In this document: piece after piece, positions 48,023 to 64,000 of the stretch
Layout: every line of letters starts with the position of its first letter
How positions within the stretch are numbered: position 1 is the stretch's first letter
NCBI RefSeq assembly: GCF_001640805.2
Contig: NC_066838.1
Location: 18,286,749 to 18,350,748, forward strand
Length of the DNA stretch: 64,000 nt
DNA from: Lates calcarifer
Taxonomy: Eukaryota; Chordata; Actinopteri; Centropomidae
Reading direction: 5' to 3'
Position numbers and translations under genes: made by a program
The notes under the pieces: model-generated
What the model was told of the DNA's origin: nothing
What the model saw: only the letters and a program-made list of their open reading frames with translations
Databases searched by the model: none

Positions 48023-48813
48023 TGGTGGTGGAATGTAACTAAGTACATTAACTCAACTACTGTACTTAAGTACACAAAGGCTCTTTTTTCCTATGCTGCT
48101 TTTTACTTCTACTTCAACATATTTCAGAGGTAGATGTTGCATATATAACTACATTTTTTTATTTGACAGATACAGTTAGTAGTTACTTTTCATATTGACA
48201 TTCTACATTAAAAGAATATGTGATACACTTTATAAAAGTACAGTGTATTATTACAGATTAAGCCAGCAGTTCTCAACCTTTTTGGCTTGTGACCCACTAC
48301 AAAATGTGTTTATGAGATGATTGCATTTCCGCCAGGAGGTGATTTCCCCTCTGAATTTCTCAGATGGTTTCATTTAAATAACAATTTGAGGCCCAGAGAG
48401 AGAAAAAAAATGATTAAACAAGCAAAGATTATGGAAAAGTCCAAAAATGAACATAAATTCATGAAGCATTATTGAGGTATTTCCACCCATTAATCATATT
48501 ACGACCCCTCAGATTTATCTTGTGGCCCTTCTGAGGGCCGGACCCTTAATCTGGGAATCACTGCAATAAACTAGCTCACTGTATATAAAGCAGAAGTAAC
48601 TTTAATTCAACCAGCTTTGACAGTAAAATGCTACTTATGTACTGATCCACCACAGCTTCAATTTTTCCACAGAATGAGTAATTTTAGTTCAGGGACTTTA
48701 AATACATTTTGCTAATAATCTTTCTGGACTTGAACTTTACTTGTTTCGCAGTATTTTCATTTTGTTATGTTTATACTTTTACTTAAGTAAAGTGTCTGAG
48801 TACTTCCACCATC
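48023..48813. mobile_element. dispersed DNA element with GGTGGAA...TTCCACC ends, carrying an insertion
   Basis: It starts TGGTGGTGGAATGTAACTAAG and TACTGTACTTAAGTACA, and ends TTTTACTTAAGTAAAGTGTC then TGAGTACTTCCACCA, so the termini are inverted copies. I recall this as one of the commonest non-autonomous elements in percomorph genomes. It is interrupted by a second element (48264-48565). No ORF. Confidence 0.75.
48264..48565. mobile_element. hAT-like non-autonomous element nested in the 48 kb element
   Basis: It starts CAGCAGTTCTCAACC and ends GGGAATCACTGC, degenerate forms of the CAGTGGTTCCCAACC terminus. Flanks ATTAAGC on the left and ATAAACT on the right look like decayed 8-base target copies of the host element sequence. 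The body (GTGACCCACTAC ... TTACGACCCCTCAGATTTAT) matches this repeat family as I remember it. Confidence 0.6.
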
Positions 48814-50852
48814 GATTATGTTAATCATGTTTTTCCTCAGTGATGTGACTTTCCTAAACCAATCTTCAGGAGCGCGGCTGTGTGGTCGCTAACCCTCCTC
48901 ACCCCTTTCTGTGTCTGTCTATGTGTTCGGCCCCTCCATCCTTTTGAAACCCGTGTCGACTCAGCTAAGTGTCATTAACCCCCTTTTGTGGCAGCTGCTG
49001 TTGCTACACGCTTTTCATCTGCCTCAGATCAACACAGGCAACAGCAGGGTGTCTAATGATAATGCCTCCCTGTCTGGCTGCTCGCCAGGCAGAAGGCCAC
49101 TACGCTGACCCATACTCCTCTCTAATAAGCCGTATATATACAGTATATATGAGCTCCTTTATACTAGCTCTCTGACTGCACTCTAATCACTTAATTTGCA
49201 AAACATGACTTCCATTTTGCAGACTCAAGCAAATACAAGAAAAGAAAACACAGCCTCCCTTTTTACTTGAACCGTTTTCCTCTTTGCTTTAGAGAATAAT
49301 TCTGAATATGTCAGTGCAGAGTCTGAAAGGCCAAAGTGTTTTGTGGATGACTGAACTCGTGTTTTAAATAGACCAGGGGCCCCTGTTAGTGCCTCCGAGT
49401 GCATGGAGCTGCCTGTCATGCCCGTCCGGGGCCTGCTGGTCCACAGAAAGCAGAACACCAAACAGCCCCCTGGGATACATCCTCTCCCTTCGCTTCCCTG
49501 GGGCTCCTCCACTCAAAAGGCACAGAGCAGAGAGAAACAACAGCATTCACAGGAGAAGAGGGAGGAAGGAGGAAGAGCGAGGGGAAGGGAGTTAAAGGAA
49601 GAGGGGGAAAGGTGAGAGACAGAGGGAGCTGTATGAAAAAAGACAATTAGGACTAACAGAGAGAGAAGACTGAGTGGCAGATGTGCCGCGGGATAGGTGT
49701 GAATGTCGACACAGATAAGTGTGAGATGAGCTACCAAGAGCTTTTTGCACTCATCTGAAACCATCACCGTGTAAATGCCCCAATCATATGACTAATCACA
49801 CTTTAGGCAGGGCTGCCAGGTTTCATTTGTTCACTCTTTTCCAGGTGCAAATTAAAGCCTCATACTGATTGAATCAACACTTCATCTGTTGTTTGACAGA
49901 TGTTGCTGTGGTAACCTGCCATTTTGAGATTCTACGTTGATAACGCCGACAGATCCATGAGTCACAGTAGGGAGGACGCTCACGCCCCACGTCCAGTGTC
50001 AGGACTAAGGAATGTTTTAATGCATCATGAGACTGAGCTCACACTCCACAGGCCATAAATTTGTTAAACATCCTCAGCGGTATTATTTCTGCTCCAGTAG
50101 AGCTGTAAAGAAACGTGTTTATCTGACGTGTGTTTGAAGCAAATCCATGTGAGACGTGTCTGATTGGTGCTGCTCGTTCTAGACCAGCTGATCATGGCTC
50201 CTTCGGGCTCCACATGGACTTATCACATGACAGCGCCGGCTGATGCACATAAAGAAGACTCTTTGTTAGGTCCAAACACACATCCTGTCTTTCTTTTAAG
50301 GACAGAGCTAGACCTTAAAGTAGCTTTCGTGTAGTCAAGCTGTTCTTGGAGATGTCAACAACTGTAGTATGAGGACCCCAAGTGGTGAATTTTTACAGTG
50401 CACAAGCTGAGATATGAAACAGCTGCTGCTGTATGAACCTCCCTCCATCCAGAGCATAATCACAGCACCTGCATATTAATAGAGCCGGACCGATGCCATG
50501 GAATGAATCCCACTGACCCATATTTCCCCTGCCAGTCGAGTCATGGGTGGGGAGGATATGAGCGTAGACTGGCACCAACAAAGGCTCCTCTGTTGCTACG
50601 GTGATGTCATCTGTTGTCAGTGAATTGACCTCTTCACTCTGGCTTTCATTAATACGCTTGACGTTCAAATTCAATCAGTGGGGCATACGCTAAACGATCG
50701 CAACTGGTTTTACAGCACTAAAGCACAGTGTGGGTGACTTGACCATAAATGTAATTGACTTCAGGCGTATTAAGTTTTCCCATTACTGTAACTGAAATGC
50801 TGTTTTGTGAACATTTGTGGGAATAATGTAAAACCAGTAATTGTGCAGTCAC

Positions 50853-51132
50853 TTAAAGGGGCAGTCAACCAATTTTACACACGAAGTTCAGTTTATTCAT
50901 AACGAGGAGCACGACTCAATCTGTGTGCTGTGGCTTTCCAAACTTTGAAAAATAACACTTACGTTATGACCCTACTGAGCTGCATTATGGGAAGAGTAGG
51001 ATAGCTCACACAAGGAACTAAAATTCCTGATATCTTGGCCTCTGTCGCCTCACTTTTTCTTATTTCTCCTTTAAGTCCCCTAAACTTTATGAAAACTTCA
51101 TGAAATTCAAAATTGCTGGAAAAACCCTTTAA
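50853..51132. mobile_element. short non-autonomous element with TTAAAGGG/CCCTTTAA ends
   Basis: A 280-base unit bounded by TTAAAGGG at the left and CCCTTTAA at the right, a perfect 8-base inverted pair that includes TTAA on both sides. TTAA ends suggest piggyBac-type mobilisation, but the inverted repeat is too short to be sure. Confidence 0.4.
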
Positions 51133-52519
51133 GATCATTTTTGTTGAACTACTTTTAGAAAGGTCTAAACTTATATCATTTTACTGTTAGAGCTCAATCA
51201 ATATGATATTCCACGTTTGCTTAGACCCACATCTCTCAGGGTCAGGGAATCTCTGATAAATCTTTCTCAGAAATGAAAGATGTTTGGCACATTGTAGATC
51301 CTATCTGAACTGGACAGTGATTGTCCATTAGGGCCCATTCATGTGATGTCAATGTTTTTAGTGAATATGCTCATTTTTGTTATTGTTTATAAGTTACATT
51401 TAAATCAGTGATTCCCAACCAGGAGTACAGTCACACCAGGGGGGTACTTCTGCATTTGCCAGGGGGGTATTTGAACAATAACCACACAAAAAAGATTAGT
51501 GCGAGGCTGATGTCTTGTATATTATTTGTCACAATAATCAATTAAGTACTGGCTACAATGACAAGACTGCACAGAAGACACCTCCAACCAGTTGTAACAG
51601 CTTGACATCACATGCTGCGACTGAGAGTGCGTGAAAACCAGTTCGCAAGTACGAAGAGAATTCAAAATAGACTGCAAAAATTAACACATAAGGGGGTTGA
51701 AACATTCAGCTTCTGCCACTCTATAATATCTAGTTTAACATCAGTTTAATAGAACACATAGAAGTCATGACAGAAGGTGTTGATAAAGCAGTACTGGATT
51801 TCATCTGATAGGGGTGCATCAGACAGAAAAAGTTGCTTCACATTGCTATGTTCATTTAGAGTAATAGACAAATTTAGAGCACTTTTCTATATGATTTATT
51901 TAATATCATGTATCATTAGTCACTTTTGGGCTGTGAGCAAAAAGTATTCTTAATATCGATTAAACTATCGGTTGTTTTTTAAACAGCCTGACAGGACTTC
52001 CCAAGCATTTTTAAATAACTACAAAGAAAATCACTGCAGCATTAATTGGGCAGAGCCGCTGGGCCTCCAGAGCCTGGACAGGAAGTACTGGGTGTACCAA
52101 AGGTCAGCAGAAAATTGGCTCTCAGTTGCGTGGGTGTATATATCTCCAGAAGGCAGGGGGAGAGGGGAGGAAAGGAAAAGAAATGGGAAAATGGAGGAAG
52201 GCCGAGGAGGGGAGAGGAGAAGAGAGGAGAGGGAGGAGTGAGGTTTAAGCGAGACAGCAGAGAAAAGACAGGAGGGAGAGAAAGGAGGGTTGGAGAGGGG
52301 GGAGGAGGAGAAGGGGGGGTCGGTGGAAGTGTGTTTTTGTGCATTGTGTGAAATGTGATCATGTCCTGGAGCTGCTCAGACAGCTGGGAAGTTCCCCTGC
52401 CCCTGGCTTCCAGCTGGGATCACTCTGAGGAGACACCGGGGCTGCAGACCATACACTTCCCCAGGTTAACCCTTCGTGTCCTGCTGCTGAGGCTATAAAT
52501 AACGACACTGAAACGCCTT

Positions 52520-54819
52520 GGAACTTAAGTCACATTTATTGATTTTAGCCAGTATGACTACCTTTACACAGACATACCACCTCTCTACTGGAAAACAAAC
52601 GAAACACTTTCATAGGATTAGTTCAGCAGTAATACATCAGACTTAACTCATGTCTTTTCTTTTTTTTTTCTCAGTTTTTTTTTTAACACCCTGACAAAAG
52701 TTTACATGTTTGTTTTCAATTCTGTGTAAAGGTCCCATGACTGAGAAACATGCATATGACATTTAGCTGTAATCAATATGCCACTAATCATAATGCACAT
52801 TATTGATAAGAATACAGTACTGCATGACAATTCAAATAAATACCAACATACAGGTGAAGTCATTATTTCATATAAAGATATCAAACTCTCATTATGGATC
52901 AATACTGAAACACAATATGACAATATAAAGTTTGCACAGCTAATTTCATTATCACAATGCTATCGCTTCCAGCAAACAGAAAACTTTTTCTTTTTTTCAA
53001 AATGTAAAACTGTATCTGAATTGCACTTTTTTTTAGCTTCTTGTCCGTATTGGTAACTTTAACGCCTCAACAAACAAGCATTGGCTATGATGGCACTATT
53101 CAAGCTTGTTGATGCTTAATTTGTTTTCTGTTTACTGAAAACATAATGCTCAAAGATGATATAAAAAAAAAGAATAAAAAAAACCAAACAAAACTCAAAT
53201 TGGACAAAAAGAAAGATAAAATGCGCTCTCTGCACATTTTTTTTCAACAATACTATTGATATCACATTACCTTCACCAAACAAAGCTAGAGATACGTAGA
53301 TGTTTCCAATAGTACACCGATCTACCCCAACACATTACAGATGCATGGAGCATTTTGTTCAATAACAGGAGGCCAAAGGGATTTCTTTTGGTTCCCAAAG
53401 TTTGATAAAAAAACAACCTTTTCTTAATACCCCTGAATTTATTGAGTGGATCACTGACCTGCAGAATTCAATACAATTTCAGTTTTATTGAGCTAATTTT
53501 TAAAACTATCACCTCACTCATGCAGAAAGGGGTGGAAATTCCCTTTGCACTTATTGCTGCTCACAGTCATTTTGAACCCAAAGTCCTCACCTATTTAAAA
53601 AAAAACGAGAACGTAAAACACTAGTCTAAGATTCTCCCTTGAAACAATGAAAGGCACTACTGGTCAGAAACGAAGAACTAAACAAACCAAAAAAAAAAAA
53701 AAACACAAAACCCCGGCGCTCACAACAGGAGAGCCAATGGCCCCGAATTACATCTTTCTCAGCTGACGGTTTGTCTTCTTCCCGAGTCTTGATTCTTTTC
53801 AAACCTAAACGGTGTACCAAGATTTGGCACGATAAAAACGAAGAGAGAATGAAACAATTCCAATTTGGAATTTAATCGTTGCACTTGCAGAGAATTCTGA
53901 AAGTCAGTGATCCCGTTTCAGTGGAACACCCTCGGTAAGAAGCTAGGAAAAGCATCATCTTGTCACTCAAATTTTTCCCAAAACACAACTTACCTATTTG
54001 AGTCAGGGCGTCGTCAAGTTTCATTGTGTTAGTTTGAACTATTCCTAGGAATAATAAATACATGAACAAACCCCAGAATTTGATCACCCTGGATTTTTTT
54101 TGTATAGAACATGGCAATAGAACAAACATAAAAGAAAACCAACAGCATAACATATGATGTAACAAAACAATTTAAGAATGATTATTTGATGGATAAAATC
54201 TTGAGGAATAAGTCATAATAGTAGGTCTGTGGTTTGTGAAGCCCTTACTGGAGTAAATAGCCTCTTAAAAATCACATGATTCAGGAGGACGTATAATCCT
54301 ATAGTCTCATAACCTATACTGAATAACTCACAAACCATAGTACTACCATGCTTTCCTATAGGTTAATAATAGTCTGTTATAATCCTATATAATGAAAGTG
54401 CACAGATTAAGAAAACAAACTAAAACAACAAAAAAAATAAAAGTAACATAGCATTGAGAAACAAGCCCATGTCCCCTGGCTTCTCATTGGAGGGTTAGAT
54501 TAGCCAATCACAAACTCTGGTCGATCAGATCAGTGAACTTGTGAGAAATTGGCTTCCAGCAGCAGCACGCAAAAATATGAGACCAAGTGTAATATGTGTG
54601 TTCAAAAAGGAAAAGGAAGGACAGTTGATGTGACTTTTAAAAAAATCTGTTTTCATTTAGCATTTTCTCTTATGTTTTGTTGTGGCTATTTTTTTTTTTT
54701 TTTTTGGTCTTCCAAGTCCAAATAGCCTACAGTGCTAACTCTTTTCGGCGAACTCAATCAGCTGTGAGAATGGACCTTGTGTCGGTACTTCGTCATCGGC
54801 GCAGAGCTACTGTAATTTA
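52520..54819 (-). other. bicd2: candidate bicd2 terminal 3'UTR exon (spliced form)
   Basis: It starts after a good acceptor (pyrimidine-rich tract then TTTTTGCAG, AG at 54821-54820). Joined to the phase-0 donor at 58217, the first codon is TAA, so the protein would end NNPH and this exon would be all untranslated. It is A/T-rich, has no repeats I recognise and ends at a poly(A) signal at 52540-52535. Length about 2.3 kb. Without RNA data the acceptor choice is an inference. Confidence 0.45.
52535..52540 (-). terminator. bicd2: poly(A) signal AATAAA, candidate bicd2 3' end
   Basis: AATAAA on the minus strand near the left border of the long A/T-rich block. A GT-rich stretch (GTGTATGGTCTG, about 52459-52448) follows at a distance somewhat larger than usual. 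Confidence 0.45.
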
Positions 54820-57800
54820 CTGCAAAAATGGAGACACAAACAAATGATCAGCATTAGCATTATTGGTCGATTTAGAGCGAGATTGTTAACATGGTCAGCA
54901 GCACGAGTCCACACAGACAAAAGTAGACGGCGGCTGGAGTTAGTCAAAGCAACAGAAGCCGATGTTAGGAAGCCCCCCACGAATGCAGCTGATGTCATGT
55001 CAGGAGCTTCTCTGTCATATTAGCGTCGCCGGTGTGTTTTCTGAGGCAGCTGATGTGAAAGCACATTCACCACCAAGTTATCCTGCGGGTGCAAGTTAGG
55101 AAGCCAATGACTCACAAGTACCACGACCTTTCATTCATGGGACAGAGTTGAAGCCACATCCCACCACCCAGGTTTCAAAGGAGATGGGTCTTTCTCATAT
55201 GCCATGCAAGTTAATGAAAAAATGGATTATGGTTTTTGACATGCAGGCTTTACAAGAAAACCAGAAACTAGATGCATCATGTGTAGTAAAACTTAAAGGT
55301 GAAGTGGGAGGAGCCTGCAAGCAGAGGTAGGAGGAGCCTTTTTTTTATTTTTTATTTTTAGGTGGCATGCTGTTACGACACCAGATATGCCAGACATTGA
55401 TTTCAAACTAGATGGAGAGAAGGGGGAATTCATCTATCTAAGAAATTACAATCACATCCTGGGGTCTATCTACCGCTCAGTGAGCCTATACAAGGGGACG
55501 GGTTAGGGGCTCAACTAATTTGAATCAATGTCCTCTGGTTGATTGAGCAACTAGTCTGTTTTTTATATACCTCCAAAAATTACCAGGAGTTTCTCCTTCA
55601 GGAAAACCCCTGGACTCATTTCTCCAAAGTATCAAGAGTCAGCTCTCAGCCAGACATCTGGCTTTCTTCACCAGCATGTCTAGCTTTTCTTATCTCCTCC
55701 CTCAGGAGCTGGTTTTACAACACGAGTAGTTCTCCCTGCTACTCTACTCCCCAAAAAACCTTTCCTCCGTCAGCGCAAACTGATAGAAACTGAATATATC
55801 GCACTTGTAAGTTACGTGAATCTAAAATGGAAGAGTGATTGGCCTCCGAGGAGGTTTTTTTTCCCTAACGTGTACGATAGCCTCGTCTCCATGCTGTGTG
55901 CTGTGGCTTATGGATGCACACTCAAGCAGGGTTGACTGCTGATGCTGTTCCATTTTCGGAGGAATAAATGAACTCCTCTCTTCGTATTTGAGAGGAAGGA
56001 ATACTGTAATACGATCCTGCAAGATTATATAACCTGAACATGATCATATTAAGAATATAGAGTACAATATATAGCTTAGTAGTGGTAGAAAAGTCTTAAT
56101 TTGATAAATCTTGCAGGATTTCCTCACATCAACCCTGCTTTTAGCATCATAAAGCTAATGTGTCTATGATCCACAAGCAGTACATGGATTTATTAAACAA
56201 GCCCCACTTATATTTTTTCTATTTGCGTAATGCTAGCTTGCGAGGGGGTTAAAGCTATTGTGGATACTAAAATAGTACGTTGCTTTGTCCTCACACACCA
56301 AACAACAAAGAAAAAAAATGAGCGACCCTCCATTTGCAAAGGTTAAAAAACATAATGCACACATGAGAGCCCTTCACTTCATACACTGATATACACACAG
56401 GCAAAAAAAAAAAGATAAAAATTGGGAGCACAACATACGTGAGGACGTTACCTGACAAAAATATTCAGAGGGCAATTTTTCCCCACATTTTCCTCATTCT
56501 AGTTAAAGGGTGAGTGGTGATGCTGGGGGAGCAAGCTGCTGACAATCTACAAGAGAGAAGGTCGTCACGTGGCGACCAAGCAACAAGACACAAGATTAGA
56601 GACATGAGGAAAAAGGGTTTTTCAGCCACATAACCACAGAGAAATGATCAGAGACCTCTGAGTGAGCTCCCAAAATTGGAAGAAGGGAAACAGAGGATGG
56701 GGGGAGAGAGAGAGAGGGAAAAGAACAGCGTTAGCTCAAGATGAGACACAAGGACAGGGCTTTACATCAACAGATAAATATATCAAGTGTTTGGGTCGAC
56801 AGGCACTTTTTGCCGAGTGGTCGGTTGGTTTTCGTTTGCAGATTTATTATCCAGATGTGGGTGCCTTTTTGATTTGTGCTCTTCTAGGATTTTCTCCATT
56901 TTTAAAAAATCATCTTTGATCAAAACTATATTGTATCTCTGTTCACAGTAATCATTATATCCATTTTAATAGAAGCAGGAACCTGAGGCACCTATGCTGA
57001 AGTGCACTTAATTTGGGTGTGGAGATCGATTTGTCAAACTTTCTTTCTCTCTTGAAATATGGCTCTGAAAGAATCCATCGCAACATAATGGGTCACATGG
57101 AATAGATAGCCCTCCTGTATCTCACCAGACACCAAATAACTCCTCTTTTTTCACAATGTAGAGCCCTGTAGTACATGAACTTGTCTTGTACCACACACCT
57201 GACAAACAGAAAAACAGTTAAAAAAGCTCATAAGCGTTTTTAGCTGCAAAGCCATGCGATTCTATTGACCCTATTGTATTGGTGTGCTAGCATCACAGCT
57301 TTAAAATGATCCTGAAATAAACACCTGTGGTCACAGGTGCTCCTTTTCTGCCCAAGCAATTCCACCATGAAACCCACTTGTGAGTTTTTGAATTTCTGTG
57401 TAGAATCATACTGTGCTCCCCTAGCATGAAAGCAGAGGGAGATTGCATATTTTAGTTCCTTTATCTTCTTGTAAACATTTAAGAGTGACCTGATTAGACA
57501 GTGGGCTACTGGACACAGGTCAGTCCTGGGGGGACCAGGACGGAGAGGCAGGAGGAGAGAAGGGGGCTATTTATTCAAAGGAGCACCAATGCCAACAGAC
57601 GAGCTGAAGAGCAGAGGATGTCATATTTAGTTACAAGAGCATCAGATTGACATCCTCTTTACAAGTCCCCACCCCCACAATGTGTTACTGTTACCAGGCA
57701 ATACACTCAGGGGGCCAGAACAAACAAGCACAGAAGCTGCCACCTTTTACATCATACGTACGGCACCATGACAGCGGAAAGAATAGACACTCCATAATAT

Positions 57801-58093
57801 CCACAAAACCCCCCAATATAACCGGGGCCTTATAATCCACATGCCATATATGTCTACTACAGTCCAGACGTCTAGTGCACACTGTACATACATCTGCATT
57901 CCCCTAAGCGTTTACACTAGCACACACGAGCAGCCAGTTAGTCACACAGCAGTCCCTAGAGGAGCGCAGGCTGGCCAGGGAGCTAAGCGAGCGAGTGGGG
58001 CTCTTTAACACTAAGGCAGGGAGGGTTTTGGCCCGTAGGCCCCCCCCTCCCCTCTGTACACAGCAGTCCCTTGCGGACTTGTCAGCCGCCACT
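54820..58093 (-). other. bicd2 alternative 3'UTR / intron stretch
   Basis: In the read-through form the part nearest 58093 is 3'UTR; in the spliced form all of it is intron. A/T-rich, with homopolymer T and A runs and no ORF with a signature. ORFs on the plus strand opposite the coding exon are shadows. Confidence 0.5.
57570..57575 (-). terminator. bicd2: poly(A) signal AATAAA, candidate for the read-through bicd2 form
   Basis: The first AATAAA on the minus strand after the TGA at 58096-58094, giving a 3'UTR of about 520 bases if used. It would let the read-through transcript end before the downstream exon. Confidence 0.4.
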
Positions 58094-63996
<5,903 letters not shown>

Positions 63997-64000
63997 TCAT

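Larger units (their letters stand above)
47411..52519. other. intergenic region between bicd2 3' end and fgd3 5' end
   Basis: About 5 kb without a supported gene. It contains the nested transposon at 48023-48813, a TTAA-type element at 50853-51132 and an hAT-like end at 51409-51480 (CAGTGATTCCCAACC). G/A-rich stretches at 49550-49620 and 52150-52320 create spurious ORFs. Confidence 0.6.

Overview
This is vertebrate nuclear DNA, almost certainly from a ray-finned (teleost, probably percomorph) fish. Short exons with GT-AG boundaries sit in long A/T-leaning introns. There are many (CA)n/(GT)n tracts and several dispersed inverted-repeat elements of types common in fish genomes. I see no bacterial, organellar or viral coding sequence.

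Two genes account for everything I can read as coding, both on the minus strand. The first is fgd3, a FYVE, RhoGEF and PH domain protein acting on CDC42-type GTPases. It runs from a first exon near 47 kb leftwards to the window edge. I placed 13 in-frame coding exons plus one alternative first exon by matching splice sites and codon phase; they encode 668 complete residues: an N-terminal proline-rich region, an LIERFE motif, an acidic segment with a DSGIDS degron, the whole DH domain and most of the first PH domain. The rest of PH1, the FYVE domain and the second PH domain lie to the left of the window. The second gene is bicd2 (Bicaudal D homolog 2, a dynein-dynactin cargo adaptor). Only its 3' end is present: the last two coding exons (63.7-63.9 kb and 58.1-58.4 kb), which encode the C-terminal cargo-binding coiled coil, and probably a 3'UTR exon ending near 52.5 kb.

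Layout from right to left, which is the direction of transcription: bicd2 coding exons and 3'UTR (64-52.5 kb); an intergenic stretch of about 5 kb carrying a nested transposon (52.5-47.4 kb); a CpG-rich distal fgd3 promoter and exon 1A (47.4-46.95 kb); a 16 kb first intron; a second GC-rich promoter with alternative exon 1B and the shared exon 2 (31.4-30.8 kb); a 15 kb intron; proline-rich exons 3 and 4 and the large acidic exon 5 (16-12 kb); DH exons (9-3 kb); PH1 exons (2.4-1.9 kb); and an intron to the edge.

The main points of interest are a bicd2 C-terminus that can be made either by using or by reading through a 5' splice site, an fgd3 N-terminus that looks like FGD1 and exceeds the human FGD3 start as I remember it, two fgd3 first exons in the same codon phase, and long UG/CA dinucleotide tracts beside splice sites of DH-domain exons. 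I did not find a convincing wholly new system. Unexplained pieces (a plus-strand ORF at 45.3 kb, a hydrophobic reading frame at 29.7 kb, a paired-arm inverted repeat at 14.5-14.9 kb) are reported with low confidence. Family comparisons are from memory; no database search was run.
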